From assembly GCA_964606405.1 (NCBI GenBank), contig CAZSGH010000007.1:10608-74607 (forward strand): a stretch of DNA of 64,000 bases, given 5' to 3'. This DNA is from GCA-002282575 sp964606405. Lineage in GTDB: Bacteria > Pseudomonadota > Gammaproteobacteria > Thiomicrospirales > Thiomicrospiraceae. A program made the translations under genes and the position numbers. The notes under the pieces are model-generated. The model saw only the letters and a list, made by a program, of their open reading frames with translations, had not been told where the DNA came from and made no database searches. Each line of letters starts with the position of its first letter. Position 1 is the first letter of the stretch. Below are positions 16,920-24,896 of this stretch, one piece after another.

Positions 16920-17609
16920 ATGCAAGAAGATATTGATTGGAATAAACTATTATTGCTTATGAAGCAAGCTGTTATTAATCAGATGAGCGAATTGGGCGTA
17001 AGTGTTATTTATGGTGAACTGCAAGGGCATGGATGTTGTTACGTAATAACCAATGACTTTGCATTTTTAGATAAAAAACTCCTAATAAATGAAAGCTCAT
17101 TGTGTGTCATTCATGAAGAATATGACACCGATGAAGATACTAATGATCGTTCATTAGTTGATTTGGCTGTATATGTTCGTTTGGGAACAACCAATACGTG
17201 GTTAGTGTCTCGTATGGCGCAGCCTGAAACCGAAGCTGATGAAGATGGTGATGCTGAATGGGATGTTGATGAAGATGAATTAACCAGCGATGAAATAATT
17301 TCATTATCCTTGAGTGTTGCGCGTGAATCAGGTTTTGGGTTGCTTAAAAATCAAAATCAGCGTTTAGAGTTTGTGCGTCATTCTATTGCAAAAACTGAAT
17401 ATGATTTATCCGACTATACCTTACGTGAAATAGCATCAAGAGCAGACAGTTACTATAGCTTGGGTGTATTACCAAGTCTTGTCAAGAAGATGACGCAAGA
17501 TGGAAACAACCTATCGGATGTCGCAAAAAGTTTAGGGGTGTCAAAAGCAAAAGCTGAAAAAGCACTTAGTGCTGAAATTCCAGACTTTATTGTTGGCTTA
17601 TTGTTGTAA
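16920..17609 (+). CDS. Unrecognised protein coupled to the restriction-modification gene
   Basis: The ATG follows the restriction-modification stop with no gap (TAAATG), so it is almost certainly co-transcribed and coupled. The 229-residue product has a folded N-terminal part (to about 110), a very acidic linker (ETEADEDGDAEWDVDEDELTSDE, about 118-140), and a C-terminal helical part. Near 190-215, LSDVAKSLGVSKAKAEKAL resembles a helix-turn-helix. It has no signal peptide or membrane segment. I do not recognise the family. An accessory role in controlling or helping the enzyme is possible but unsupported beyond position. Confidence 0.75.
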   Translation: MQEDIDWNKLLLLMKQAVINQMSELGVSVIYGELQGHGCCYVITNDFAFLDKKLLINESSLCVIHEEYDTDEDTNDRSLVDLAVYVRLGTTNTWLVSRMAQPETEADEDGDAEWDVDEDELTSDEIISLSLSVARESGFGLLKNQNQRLEFVRHSIAKTEYDLSDYTLREIASRADSYYSLGVLPSLVKKMTQDGNNLSDVAKSLGVSKAKAEKALSAEIPDFIVGLLL

Positions 17610-17693
17610 TCATTTGTCCAATGAATGGGAAATGTTTTGTCTTATTTAATGGTTTAATTACCGTCATTCATTGTGAGAAAAAAGGGGTGGGCA

Positions 17694-18605
17694 ATGTTAG
17701 AAGCTAAGGTTTTTCTGCAATCAGTGATTGATGCTAACGCTGATTATTCAGATAGCACGCTAATCCAAAAAATGACTGATATTGGCGAAAAATACCAAGA
17801 CGATAAAGATATTTACGACTTGCTGGATCGTGCAACAAAGGTTTATGGTGATTGGATGATGAACAAAGCTAAAGCTGTGTTAACAAGCTTTAAAGAGGAA
17901 AATGAAATGCGTGATAGTGACGAAATAGCACAAGATTATTCATTGGATAACGACGACTTCCAATCAATTAGCGATGCTCAATTATTGGAAAAGGCTTGTA
18001 GTCTATCCGCTTATGAGCATATTCAAGACGTTGATGGCATTGATCATCTTAAAGATGAAGTTGATCAAGCCTATGCAAGATGCTTAGAGTCAGATAATCC
18101 CTTGCTGGTATCTTTGGCAGAACGAGCGATAGGTTTCTGTACCAAGATGCAAAAAATAGTTCAAAAGGTAGCAGACAATGCTTGGTGCGAAGCTAGTCCA
18201 CCAACTGCCGATGAAATGAGGGGCGCTTTTATTGATCGTATCATGCGTGGTGCTTATCATCCTTCGGCGGTAATGGAAGGTTTGTATCGTGCCTTAATGC
18301 TTGATGAAGATGGCAAGCCTATGAACCTGTGGGATCTACGGGGTGACTTAGAACTCATTTTGACCTATTGGCGACAAATGATGGATTGGAGTCGTGTCAT
18401 TGTGCATGAGTCGGCAGAAGTTGGTTATGCAGAAGCGGTTAATAATCAGTTTGAAAAATTCTTTAAAGGAATTTCAGATGAAAATAGTCAACTTAATCCA
18501 AACCTTTCAAATGAGTTGCGTGACTGGATGATGTTTATGATGTACAAGAAAGAAACGCCCCGTGATGCAACCTCTCATCCTGAAGACTTTCATTATTGGG
18601 AGTAG
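17694..18605 (+). CDS. Unrecognised acidic helical protein in the defence cargo
   Basis: ATG 17694 is preceded by AGGGG at a normal distance; an upstream in-frame GTG at 17673 is less likely. The 303-residue product is acidic and appears almost wholly alpha-helical, without signal peptide, membrane segment or a catalytic motif I can name. It ends in DATSHPEDFHYWE. It follows the previous unknown gene by 84 bp on the same strand and precedes the iteron cluster. It may be part of the same defence cassette, or an independent cargo gene. Confidence 0.72.
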   Translation: MLEAKVFLQSVIDANADYSDSTLIQKMTDIGEKYQDDKDIYDLLDRATKVYGDWMMNKAKAVLTSFKEENEMRDSDEIAQDYSLDNDDFQSISDAQLLEKACSLSAYEHIQDVDGIDHLKDEVDQAYARCLESDNPLLVSLAERAIGFCTKMQKIVQKVADNAWCEASPPTADEMRGAFIDRIMRGAYHPSAVMEGLYRALMLDEDGKPMNLWDLRGDLELILTYWRQMMDWSRVIVHESAEVGYAEAVNNQFEKFFKGISDENSQLNPNLSNELRDWMMFMMYKKETPRDATSHPEDFHYWE

Positions 18606-18705
18606 TAAAATTTAATTGAAGTGTAGTTATTCAAACTACTATGATTGAGGCTCACTCAACATTGGTGACTGTCCGATCAGGTTTGAACTGCTTACATTTT
18701 AATGC

Positions 18706-18902
18706 TGGGACAAGTGGGACAGTTGGGACAGCCTGTATTTGCTAGCGTTTCATAGCTTTTTAGTTTGGGACAGGTTTGGGACAATTGGGACAAAGTACGC
18801 TTATTGGTCATTTTGTCCCGCTCTGTCCCAGTGGTGTTCCAATTAATAAAACAAGATAACCCCTTGTTTTTATTGCTTGTCCCATTTGTTACGATTGTCC
18901 CG
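18706..18902. repeat. Cluster of ten TGGGACA-type iterons, probable replication origin of the element
   Basis: Six direct copies of TGGGACA start at 18706, 18715, 18724, 18766, 18777 and 18786, mostly at 9-bp spacing. Four inverted copies (TGTCCCA or TGTCCCG) start at 18814, 18824, 18878 and 18896. The cluster lies between the cargo and the 3' end of the helicase gene. P4-type satellites carry comparable iterons bound by their replication protein. The surrounding 313 bp (18606-18918) contain no credible gene; the short frame that crosses it merely translates the repeats. Confidence 0.8.
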
Positions 18903-18918
18903 CTCATTTTCTTGCTAT

Positions 18919-20676
18919 CTAAATTCTAATTTCATAAACGCGCTCGGTTTTGCCTATCGCTTTAATGCGAGGCTTTTGCTTGTCGCTATCCTTTGCGGGT
19001 ATCAATATGCCAGCGTTAATAAGGGCGCTAATTGCTACTTTTTTATTGTGTCCGTTGGTCATCTCGTTAAAGCCTGCATCGGTTAGGTAATAGATAAAGC
19101 CATCACCGCCTTCATTCTGTTTGTACCATCCAACACGGTTAATAATTGTTCTATGCGGCTCACCGTCGGTATGCTCAAAACGACTAGCGCCATGTTTCAA
19201 AATGAAGTCCTTAACAGCTTGCACGGCATCGGTAGCTTCTTTATTGCCTTTCCCAAACCCTTCAAGCCATTCATTAAAAATACGCTTGCACGCTTGCCAT
19301 GTTTCACCGTCTCCCCAGCCTGTAAAGCCTTGCGCTGTTGCCAGTTCCCCAGCTATGGCTACTAAGCCAAAATAATCACAAACCCGCTTATGCTGACTGG
19401 TAGCATTAATCGGTAGAGCATCATCACAAAATGGCTTAATAGCGGCTTTAAGGTCTAGGCTTTGACGATTCTCGACTAGGTAGGTTAGCCATTCAATGCC
19501 AGCCGTCCCGTGATACTTTGCAGCGTTTCCTTTAATGATGTTGGATAGCTTCGCCCCATCCATGCCATGCGTATCATCAAACACGCCTAAGCCATTGCCT
19601 GCATCGGCTTCAATGTCGATAAATCGCATTTCTTGCCCTGCATTGGTTTTTATCCCTGCTTTGGCTAACATGCCATGTAAAGACTCTTCTCCCGTGCTTA
19701 GATACAATAGCCGCCATGTACTCACTGGTTTAGCGTTGCCCGTGACTGTTGCGCGTCCTTTCTTTTGTCCGTTGCCTAGCATATAACTCACTTGGTCAAG
19801 GTCTTTGGGGTTTATTTGGCTTAACTCATCAAGCGCCAGCAAACCATCATTATGGGCTAGTGCTGTACCCTCTAAAGCGTTGGCAGTGTTGCGCCACGTC
19901 TTCATAAAGTGCTCTGGTTTTCCGTAAACACTAACAGCCGCCTCTAGTGCTGTTGTTTTACCGCTGCTGCTGTCGCCTCTAATGTGAAAGCCTGTGCTGG
20001 TTCTCATTCCGCATAAGTGCATCATAGGCGCTGCAAGTGCCACGGATATGGCAAACACTAAGCGGCTGTTGCCTTTGGCATAGGTTGCGACGTTATCCCG
20101 CCATTGTTTAATAGTGCCCGTTTGGGCATAGGGTGGGGGATGGTTTGGGCTTTGGTAAATGGTGGTATCAATTGGGCTAGTACTGATTGATTGTGTTGGT
20201 AAAACATAGGCATCATCATGCCATCCTAGTTTTTCCACGCTCTCAAAATGGATTATGGCTGGCGCTGCTTGAATATAATCCATTAGCAACTTTCTAGCTT
20301 TGTTGTTGCTGCCGATAATCAAGCCATAATCGGCAAGCGTTTCACGTAATCGCAACCCGTCGCCTTGCCATAATGTTGCTGGTATTGGCATCTTTTTGCG
20401 TCGGTGTTTGCCGTCGGTAAATTCAACCATTCTCCCCCAGTTGTCGCCATGCGTTGCGCTGGTTAGCCCAATAACATCCAATCGAGAGCATATAAATAAA
20501 GCTGGTTTTTCGCTATCATCTTCTCCCTTTTCGACAAAGTAAACGCCTGCATCACTGACTTCAAAGCGTCCATTGCCATAATTAAAACTTTCTAGGTGTT
20601 GCGCCTTTAGCACCTCTGGCGCTGTTATGGCATCATCAAAGGATAGGGTTGGGGTTTGTGGTGCATCATTCAGCAT
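18919..20676 (-). CDS. DUF927-type replicative helicase of the integrated element
   Basis: The ATG at 20676 has GGAGG eight bases upstream and overlaps the toprim gene's end by 11 bp; the longer frame to 20826 is not needed. The 585-residue product has an N-terminal DUF927 domain and a P-loop ATPase: Walker A IRGDSSSGKTTALEAA and Walker B GLLALDELSQI, then a C-terminal ~100-residue winged-helix-like region. It probably unwinds the element's origin, with the toprim protein supplying primase-related activity. The iterons immediately downstream support a role in autonomous replication after excision. Confidence 0.88.
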   Translation of the reverse strand: MLNDAPQTPTLSFDDAITAPEVLKAQHLESFNYGNGRFEVSDAGVYFVEKGEDDSEKPALFICSRLDVIGLTSATHGDNWGRMVEFTDGKHRRKKMPIPATLWQGDGLRLRETLADYGLIIGSNNKARKLLMDYIQAAPAIIHFESVEKLGWHDDAYVLPTQSISTSPIDTTIYQSPNHPPPYAQTGTIKQWRDNVATYAKGNSRLVFAISVALAAPMMHLCGMRTSTGFHIRGDSSSGKTTALEAAVSVYGKPEHFMKTWRNTANALEGTALAHNDGLLALDELSQINPKDLDQVSYMLGNGQKKGRATVTGNAKPVSTWRLLYLSTGEESLHGMLAKAGIKTNAGQEMRFIDIEADAGNGLGVFDDTHGMDGAKLSNIIKGNAAKYHGTAGIEWLTYLVENRQSLDLKAAIKPFCDDALPINATSQHKRVCDYFGLVAIAGELATAQGFTGWGDGETWQACKRIFNEWLEGFGKGNKEATDAVQAVKDFILKHGASRFEHTDGEPHRTIINRVGWYKQNEGGDGFIYYLTDAGFNEMTNGHNKKVAISALINAGILIPAKDSDKQKPRIKAIGKTERVYEIRI

Positions 20677-21550
20677 GGTTAGCACCTCCCAATAAATATA
20701 AGTCGCTCCAATCGCTTGCCTTTGGATTAAGCTGGCGCTGTTGCTCGGTAAAGTTAGGAAGTGATACTTTGCCAATAACGGCAAGCGCTGCCTGTGTTGC
20801 TGCTTTTTGCCCTGTCCCACTTGCATCGTTATCGGCTGCTAGTATTATTTCAGCGCTAGGATGTTGCTGGCGCATTGCTTTAGCTACTGCCAACATATTG
20901 CCAGCGTTAAAGCATACGATATGCCAGCCCTTTACTTTCCAATGTTGGGCTAATGATTGACTGGTTGCCCAGCCCTCGGCAATGATAATGCGCTCCCCTT
21001 GTCGGTATAGGCGGGAAGCAAAAAATCCCCCAGTCATTTTTCCGCCTGCTAGAAATCGTTTTGAGCCGTCGCCTTCGATAAATTGCACCGATTGAATTGA
21101 ACCATCAACCACGGAAAAAACAGGGACAACAAGCGCCCCAAAATGCTGCTTTAAGCCTATACCTTTTAACTTCTTAGCAGTTAAATAACCATGCACAGGG
21201 TTAGGAGTATCGCTGATATTCCATAATTCAGCGGCTTTAATTGCAGCCCGTTTATACCCCTTTTCTTGTTCATGCTTTGCTTGCGCTGCTGCTGCTTTGG
21301 CTTCTCGATTCAATAGGGCAATAGCTTTGCGGTCGGTCGGTAGATTATCAGCAAACCAAGTGCAAGCCTCGCCCGTAACAAAGTTATGCAAATATGCCAC
21401 ACCGTGCGCCAGCAACTTAATGCGTCCGCTGCTGTTGCCTGCTTTTTTGCCCTCTACTGGGAAGTGATACCATTTTCCCACTGTTGGGGCGGCTGGTAAC
21501 TTGTCGGCAATAATGCCCAGTTCAAAGGCTTTTTCAAAAAGTGACATCAT
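20666..21550 (-). CDS. Toprim-domain protein (phage/satellite primase-like)
   Basis: A 294-residue protein with an N-terminal DUF-type primase-associated region, an Ala/Lys-rich helix (about 80-110) and a C-terminal toprim domain: IIIAEGWATSQSLA carries the Glu, and ILAADNDASGTGQKAA the DxD. No N-terminal zinc finger is visible, unlike full P4 alpha. It overlaps the helicase gene downstream and the small gene upstream (ATGA), so all three are one transcript. It probably acts in priming replication of the excised element. Confidence 0.87.
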   Translation of the reverse strand: MMSLFEKAFELGIIADKLPAAPTVGKWYHFPVEGKKAGNSSGRIKLLAHGVAYLHNFVTGEACTWFADNLPTDRKAIALLNREAKAAAAQAKHEQEKGYKRAAIKAAELWNISDTPNPVHGYLTAKKLKGIGLKQHFGALVVPVFSVVDGSIQSVQFIEGDGSKRFLAGGKMTGGFFASRLYRQGERIIIAEGWATSQSLAQHWKVKGWHIVCFNAGNMLAVAKAMRQQHPSAEIILAADNDASGTGQKAATQAALAVIGKVSLPNFTEQQRQLNPKASDWSDLYLLGGANHAE

Positions 21551-21762
21551 AGCGAATTATTCCCATTTTGCAGCGAATATCGAGCGACGCGGCTATGTTT
21601 TATTCCCCCGTCCCGCAGTTCCTGTGTTGTGACTGAACCACGGGCAAGTGTTCGTAGAATGAAATTACGTTGTTCTTGCGTGTCGTTGGTGTTAATGCTT
21701 AAAATGGCATTGTCTGATGCGCCAGTCTTGATTCCCTCGTTAGGGCGGGTGCTTTCTTTCAT
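21547..21762 (-). CDS. Small helix-turn-helix-like protein in the replication operon
   Basis: A 71-residue protein. Residues 33-65 (NFILRTLARGSVTTQELRDGGIKHSRVARYSL) look like a winged-helix or HTH segment as found in small phage replication-associated proteins. Its stop overlaps the toprim start (ATGA), and it starts one base after the AlpA-like gene. The function is not known. Confidence 0.65.
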   Translation of the reverse strand: MKESTRPNEGIKTGASDNAILSINTNDTQEQRNFILRTLARGSVTTQELRDGGIKHSRVARYSLQNGNNSL

Positions 21763-21763
21763 A

Positions 21764-21973
21764 TCACACCCCCTTCGCTGTTAGCCAGTTTTCAAAAGTC
21801 TCGACGCGCCAGCCGTTGAGCCGCTCTCCAACTTTAATCGGTGCGGGAAATTTACCGGTTGAAATCATTCGCCACAAAGTCGTTTTTGAGCACCCAATTG
21901 CGGCTAATATGTCACGTTGATTAAGAATTCGCTTTGTAGGCGTGTTGGTATTGTTTGAAATAGTTTGTTGCAT
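21764..21973 (-). CDS. AlpA-family transcriptional regulator/excisionase
   Basis: I chose ATG 21973 because GGGGG lies seven bases upstream; a TTG at 22012 extends the frame. The 69-residue product has a MerR-like HTH: ILNQRDILAAIGCSKTTLWRMISTGKFPAPIKVGERLNGWRVETFENWL, the standard AlpA layout with WR...F-P.P..VG...GW. Family members activate integrase genes or act as excisionases in P4-like elements. It heads the replication operon and probably links excision to replication. Confidence 0.88.
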   Translation of the reverse strand: MQQTISNNTNTPTKRILNQRDILAAIGCSKTTLWRMISTGKFPAPIKVGERLNGWRVETFENWLTAKGV

Positions 21974-22077
21974 GTTATGCCCCCAAAATTCGTTATGAAT
22001 CGACGAAGGCAAATTTAATAAATGGGCGAGGGTCTAAGGCTTATATGGGCAATGTAGTCAAAATGTAGGCGATATAG

Positions 22078-22398
22078 TCAAAAATCGCCCCTTAAATACT
22101 TTTCAATGGTGGATTTTCCGATAGTCAAACCCAATTGTTGGGAGGCTGTGTTTACTTTGGCTGGTTGAATTTTTGGGTTAGCTTTTTTTAACGCGAGAAT
22201 AAACATCGCAAGCTCTTTTTTACTGTCATTTTTATGCGCACTGCTTAGTTCATCAATAAACGAGCTGGCATCGGGATAAGCCTCACCTAATGCTTTAATA
22301 AACATGGCAATCGTTGCTTTGCTTTTTTCGCTGATTGCATCATCATCTTTAACCCCTATAGCCTGTTTTTTTATCTGTCCCGCCCGCACGGCATCCAT
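22078..22398 (-). CDS. Small unrecognised protein of the element
   Basis: A 106-residue, mainly helical and basic protein with no membrane segment. The C-terminal part, NTASQQLGLTIGKSTIEKYLRGDF, could be a helix-turn-helix. I do not recognise the family. It lies between the AlpA gene and a basic-tailed unknown gene, on the same strand. Confidence 0.55.
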   Translation of the reverse strand: MDAVRAGQIKKQAIGVKDDDAISEKSKATIAMFIKALGEAYPDASSFIDELSSAHKNDSKKELAMFILALKKANPKIQPAKVNTASQQLGLTIGKSTIEKYLRGDF

Positions 22399-22426
22399 TG
22401 GCGCAGTGTTATCCGTTTCCGTTGAT

Positions 22427-22840
22427 TCAGTATTTGCTTTTCTTTGTTTTTCTTTGTTTTTCTTTATTTTTCTTGTCTTTTTGTAGGCGTGTTAGCTCCT
22501 CATGTGAAATATGCCAAACAACATCAAAAGGCTTTTCGAAAACATAACTTATTCCCTTTTCATAAAGCGTTTCAACATCATAAAAGCCATACTCATCCTC
22601 CCTGTCATATCGCCCAATAGAAAGTAATTCTATTGGTGCATCAGGGTTAATGAAACGAGGCATTTTTCTGGGGAGTGTTGGGTCAATGACAATCTCTTTA
22701 CCAACGTGAGGACGCTTAGTTTTAACTATCAAAGTTCCTGTTACTTGCCCCTTAATAATGTCTCGTTTTATTTGCGCAACAGTAACCTCTAACAAGTTAG
22801 CCACTTCATCTAGTTCATAAAGCATCTCATCATCAAACAT
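22427..22840 (-). CDS. Unrecognised protein with HTH-like start and Lys-rich tail
   Basis: A 137-residue product. The N-terminus, LYELDEVANLLEVTVAQIKRDIIKGQVTG, resembles a MerR/excisionase-type HTH. The tail is a lysine run (KDKKNKEKQRKTKKSKY) encoded by a simple T-rich/CTTTG repeat at 22437-22480 on the plus strand. Slippage in that repeat could alter the tail length. The function is unknown; it sits in the control region of the element. Confidence 0.6.
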   Translation of the reverse strand: MFDDEMLYELDEVANLLEVTVAQIKRDIIKGQVTGTLIVKTKRPHVGKEIVIDPTLPRKMPRFINPDAPIELLSIGRYDREDEYGFYDVETLYEKGISYVFEKPFDVVWHISHEELTRLQKDKKNKEKQRKTKKSKY

Positions 22841-22928
22841 AACGCACCCCGTCAGTGTGCGTTGCCTTATTGGCAGCGTAAATCCGTTTCATATTTCGCT
22901 CCCTCAAAGCTGTTAGTTCGGTCAATGA

Positions 22929-23222
22929 CTAAGCACCTAACGCACTCTGTACCCGCGCCAGCAGTTCGCCTGTTGGTTGGTAAAGCTTGCCTTCAATCTT
23001 GGCTATGTAAGACTGCTTAACGCCCAATAATTCGGCTAACTGTACCTGTGTTTTGTTGGCTTTGATTCTTGCCGCTTTTATAGGGTTGTCGATATAGTTG
23101 GTCACGTCAAAGGGGATAACTTCATCATCGTTATCTAATGCGGCTAAACGCTGGTAATCCTGCCACGGTATAACGGCATAAGCGGGCTGGTTGTTGCCGT
23201 TGTAAATAATTTGCGCTTGCAT
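22929..23222 (-). CDS. Xre-type antitoxin
   Basis: A 97-residue protein. After a Phd/YefM-like N-terminal segment (AYAVIPWQDYQRLAAL) comes a full Xre HTH (PIKAARIKANKTQVQLAELLGVKQSYIAKIEGKLYQPTGELLARVQ). It follows the RelE-like gene by 2 bp, giving a toxin-first operon. It should bind the toxin and repress the operon. Confidence 0.87.
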   Translation of the reverse strand: MQAQIIYNGNNQPAYAVIPWQDYQRLAALDNDDEVIPFDVTNYIDNPIKAARIKANKTQVQLAELLGVKQSYIAKIEGKLYQPTGELLARVQSALGA

Positions 23223-23224
23223 GG

Positions 23225-23485
23225 TTAATATACCTCTTGTCGGTGGGCTATACGTTCGATAGCGATAACCCTAATTTCATCATCACGGTTAAACAAAACA
23301 CGGTAATCACCCACCCTTAACCTAAAGCCCGCTGTGTCATGGTTCGTAAGCGTTTTAATGTCTAGGGTTGCATCATCGGGGTTATAGCCTAAGCGTTGTA
23401 TGGTTTCGGCTATGCGCTCCCTGTATCGGCTTTGTAGGCTGGTTAGTGCTTTGTTTGCCTTTTTGGTAATGGTTATATTATACAT
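23225..23485 (-). CDS. RelE-family toxin
   Basis: An 86-residue RelE protein: YNITITKKANKALTSLQSRYRERI at the start and GFRLRVGDYRVLFNRDDEIRVIAIERIAHRQEVY at the end, with the basic and aromatic residues (R, R, H-R-x-E-V-Y) typical of this mRNA-cleaving family. It starts 7 bp after the integrase stop and is followed by its antitoxin. Probably a stabilisation module for the element. Confidence 0.9.
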   Translation of the reverse strand: MYNITITKKANKALTSLQSRYRERIAETIQRLGYNPDDATLDIKTLTNHDTAGFRLRVGDYRVLFNRDDEIRVIAIERIAHRQEVY

Positions 23486-23492
23486 GGTTATA

Positions 23493-24692
23493 TTACCCTT
23501 TCAAATCTTCTAACCAATCTGCCCACGCTTGCATCATGCTGGCGCGTTGGTCTAAGTATTGGGCTTTGTTATAAACAGCTTGAACACCGCCTAAAACGTG
23601 CGCCAGTTGTAGCTCAATAATATGCGGTTCAAAGCCACGCTCATTCATGGTGGTGCTAAATGAGTGTCGCCAGCCGTGGTTAGTAAAGGCGTCCTTATCA
23701 ATACCCTGCACCCGCATAGCCTTTAACAGTGCTTCAATTCTTATGGGCTTGCTGTTGGTTAAAGGGCTGGGGAAAACATAATCACCGCCTTTGTGGTGTG
23801 CTTTCTGATTTTCCAATATGGCGACGGCTTGCCGTGACAATGGCACAATATGCGCTTTTTTCATTTTCATGCGTTGGGCATCAATACGCAAAACACGATC
23901 CACTAAATCGACTTCTTGCCATTTAAGTCCACATAATTCATTAGCCCTTAGCGCGGTTAAAGGTAGAAGTCGCATAGCATTAGCAACTTCAAAGCTGCCT
24001 TTGTAGGGATAGTTAATTTTCTGGTAAATTAGTCTTATTTCGGCTGGCAATACTTGGTGGGCATGGTTTCGTTTTTCCTGTTTTTGAAAAACATCTAAAG
24101 GCACATCACGGCTGGGGTCGGTGTTTAGCTTTTGAGTTCCCACTGCATAGCGTAGCACTTGCGATAATATTGAGCGTACCTTTTTTAAGGTGTCTAGCTT
24201 CCCAGCTTGCTCACATCGTTTGAGCGTGTCCAGCACGTCTATTGGTTGAATGTCTACCAGTGCTATTTTTCCCAATCGGGGCATTAAGTACATTCTACCC
24301 CGCGCCAGCACGTCATCACTATAACCCTCTGTCCAGCTTGGTTGTTTGAATGTGTGCCAATCGTTAAAGGCTTGCTCAAAAGTATAGGCTAACAATTCAG
24401 CTTCAACGGCTTGCGCTTGTCTGTCTGCTTTGGCTTGTTGTTTAGCCGCGCTGGGGTCTATCCCTTGCCCTAGTTTTTCCTTTGCTTTGTCTCTGGCATC
24501 ACGCGCCAGTTTTAGGCTAACAGCGGGATAATTGCCAATCGTTAAAAGCTTTTCTTTGCCATCGTATCGGTATTTCATGCGCCAGTGTTTACCCCCACTT
24601 GGTGCAACTTCGAGAAACAAGCCGCCAGCATCACTAAGCTTAAACTTCTTATCTTTAGGCTTTGCGTTTTTTATGGCTGTTTCCGTCAACAT
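23493..24692 (-). CDS. int: Tyrosine integrase (P4-type, ssrA-targeting)
   Basis: A 399-residue integrase: N-terminal arm-binding DUF4102 domain (LTETAIKNAKPKDKKFKLSD, residues 2-85), core-binding domain (about 100-200), and catalytic domain with R249 (LTALRANELCGL), H339 and R342 (HGWRHSF), H365 (LAHVLGG) and the tyrosine in VYNKAQY (374-380). It lies 204 bp from the ssrA 3' end, the usual place for an integrase that uses tmRNA as attB. Arm-like repeats flank the element. Nothing suggests inactivation. Confidence 0.95.
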   Translation of the reverse strand: MLTETAIKNAKPKDKKFKLSDAGGLFLEVAPSGGKHWRMKYRYDGKEKLLTIGNYPAVSLKLARDARDKAKEKLGQGIDPSAAKQQAKADRQAQAVEAELLAYTFEQAFNDWHTFKQPSWTEGYSDDVLARGRMYLMPRLGKIALVDIQPIDVLDTLKRCEQAGKLDTLKKVRSILSQVLRYAVGTQKLNTDPSRDVPLDVFQKQEKRNHAHQVLPAEIRLIYQKINYPYKGSFEVANAMRLLPLTALRANELCGLKWQEVDLVDRVLRIDAQRMKMKKAHIVPLSRQAVAILENQKAHHKGGDYVFPSPLTNSKPIRIEALLKAMRVQGIDKDAFTNHGWRHSFSTTMNERGFEPHIIELQLAHVLGGVQAVYNKAQYLDQRASMMQAWADWLEDLKG

Positions 24693-24757
24693 ATCATCAC
24701 CTTATCACTATTTTGGGGGTATAGTTTTTTCTGAGCTGGGGGTGTATGCCCCTGTTA

Positions 24758-24777
24758 CCCCCAAATATACCCCCAAA
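24758..24777. repeat. Integrase arm-type repeat, right copy
   Basis: CCCCCAAATATACCCCCAAA is identical to 13591-13610. Related GGGGGTATA and GGGGGTGTA strings lie nearby at 24714-24746. The cluster overlaps the likely integrase promoter, so it may also serve in integrase autoregulation. Confidence 0.6.
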
Positions 24778-24865
24778 TAATCGGGCTGTAAAGTGATTTA
24801 GTGAAACGGTAAAAAACGCTACCAAACTATAAGTTATTGATTTTATTGTATTGCAGGCATTAAAA

Positions 24866-24884
24866 AAGCCGTTATGAACGGCTT
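24866..24884 (-). terminator. ssrA terminator
   Basis: On the minus strand the stem AAGCCGTT/AACGGCTT with a 3-base loop is followed by TTTTTTA, 12 bp after the tmRNA 3' end. Homologous hairpins accompany both other ssrA-tail copies. Confidence 0.85.
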
Positions 24885-24896
24885 GAATTGGGTAAT

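Noticed and set aside
18706..18902. CRISPR array
   Set aside because: The 7-bp units at 9-11 bp spacing in both orientations are iterons; there are no spacers of CRISPR length and no cas genes in the window.
18692..18907. 71-codon minus-strand frame rich in CP repeats
   Set aside because: Its repeats are only the translation of the TGGGACA iterons; there is no ribosome-binding site or recognisable domain.
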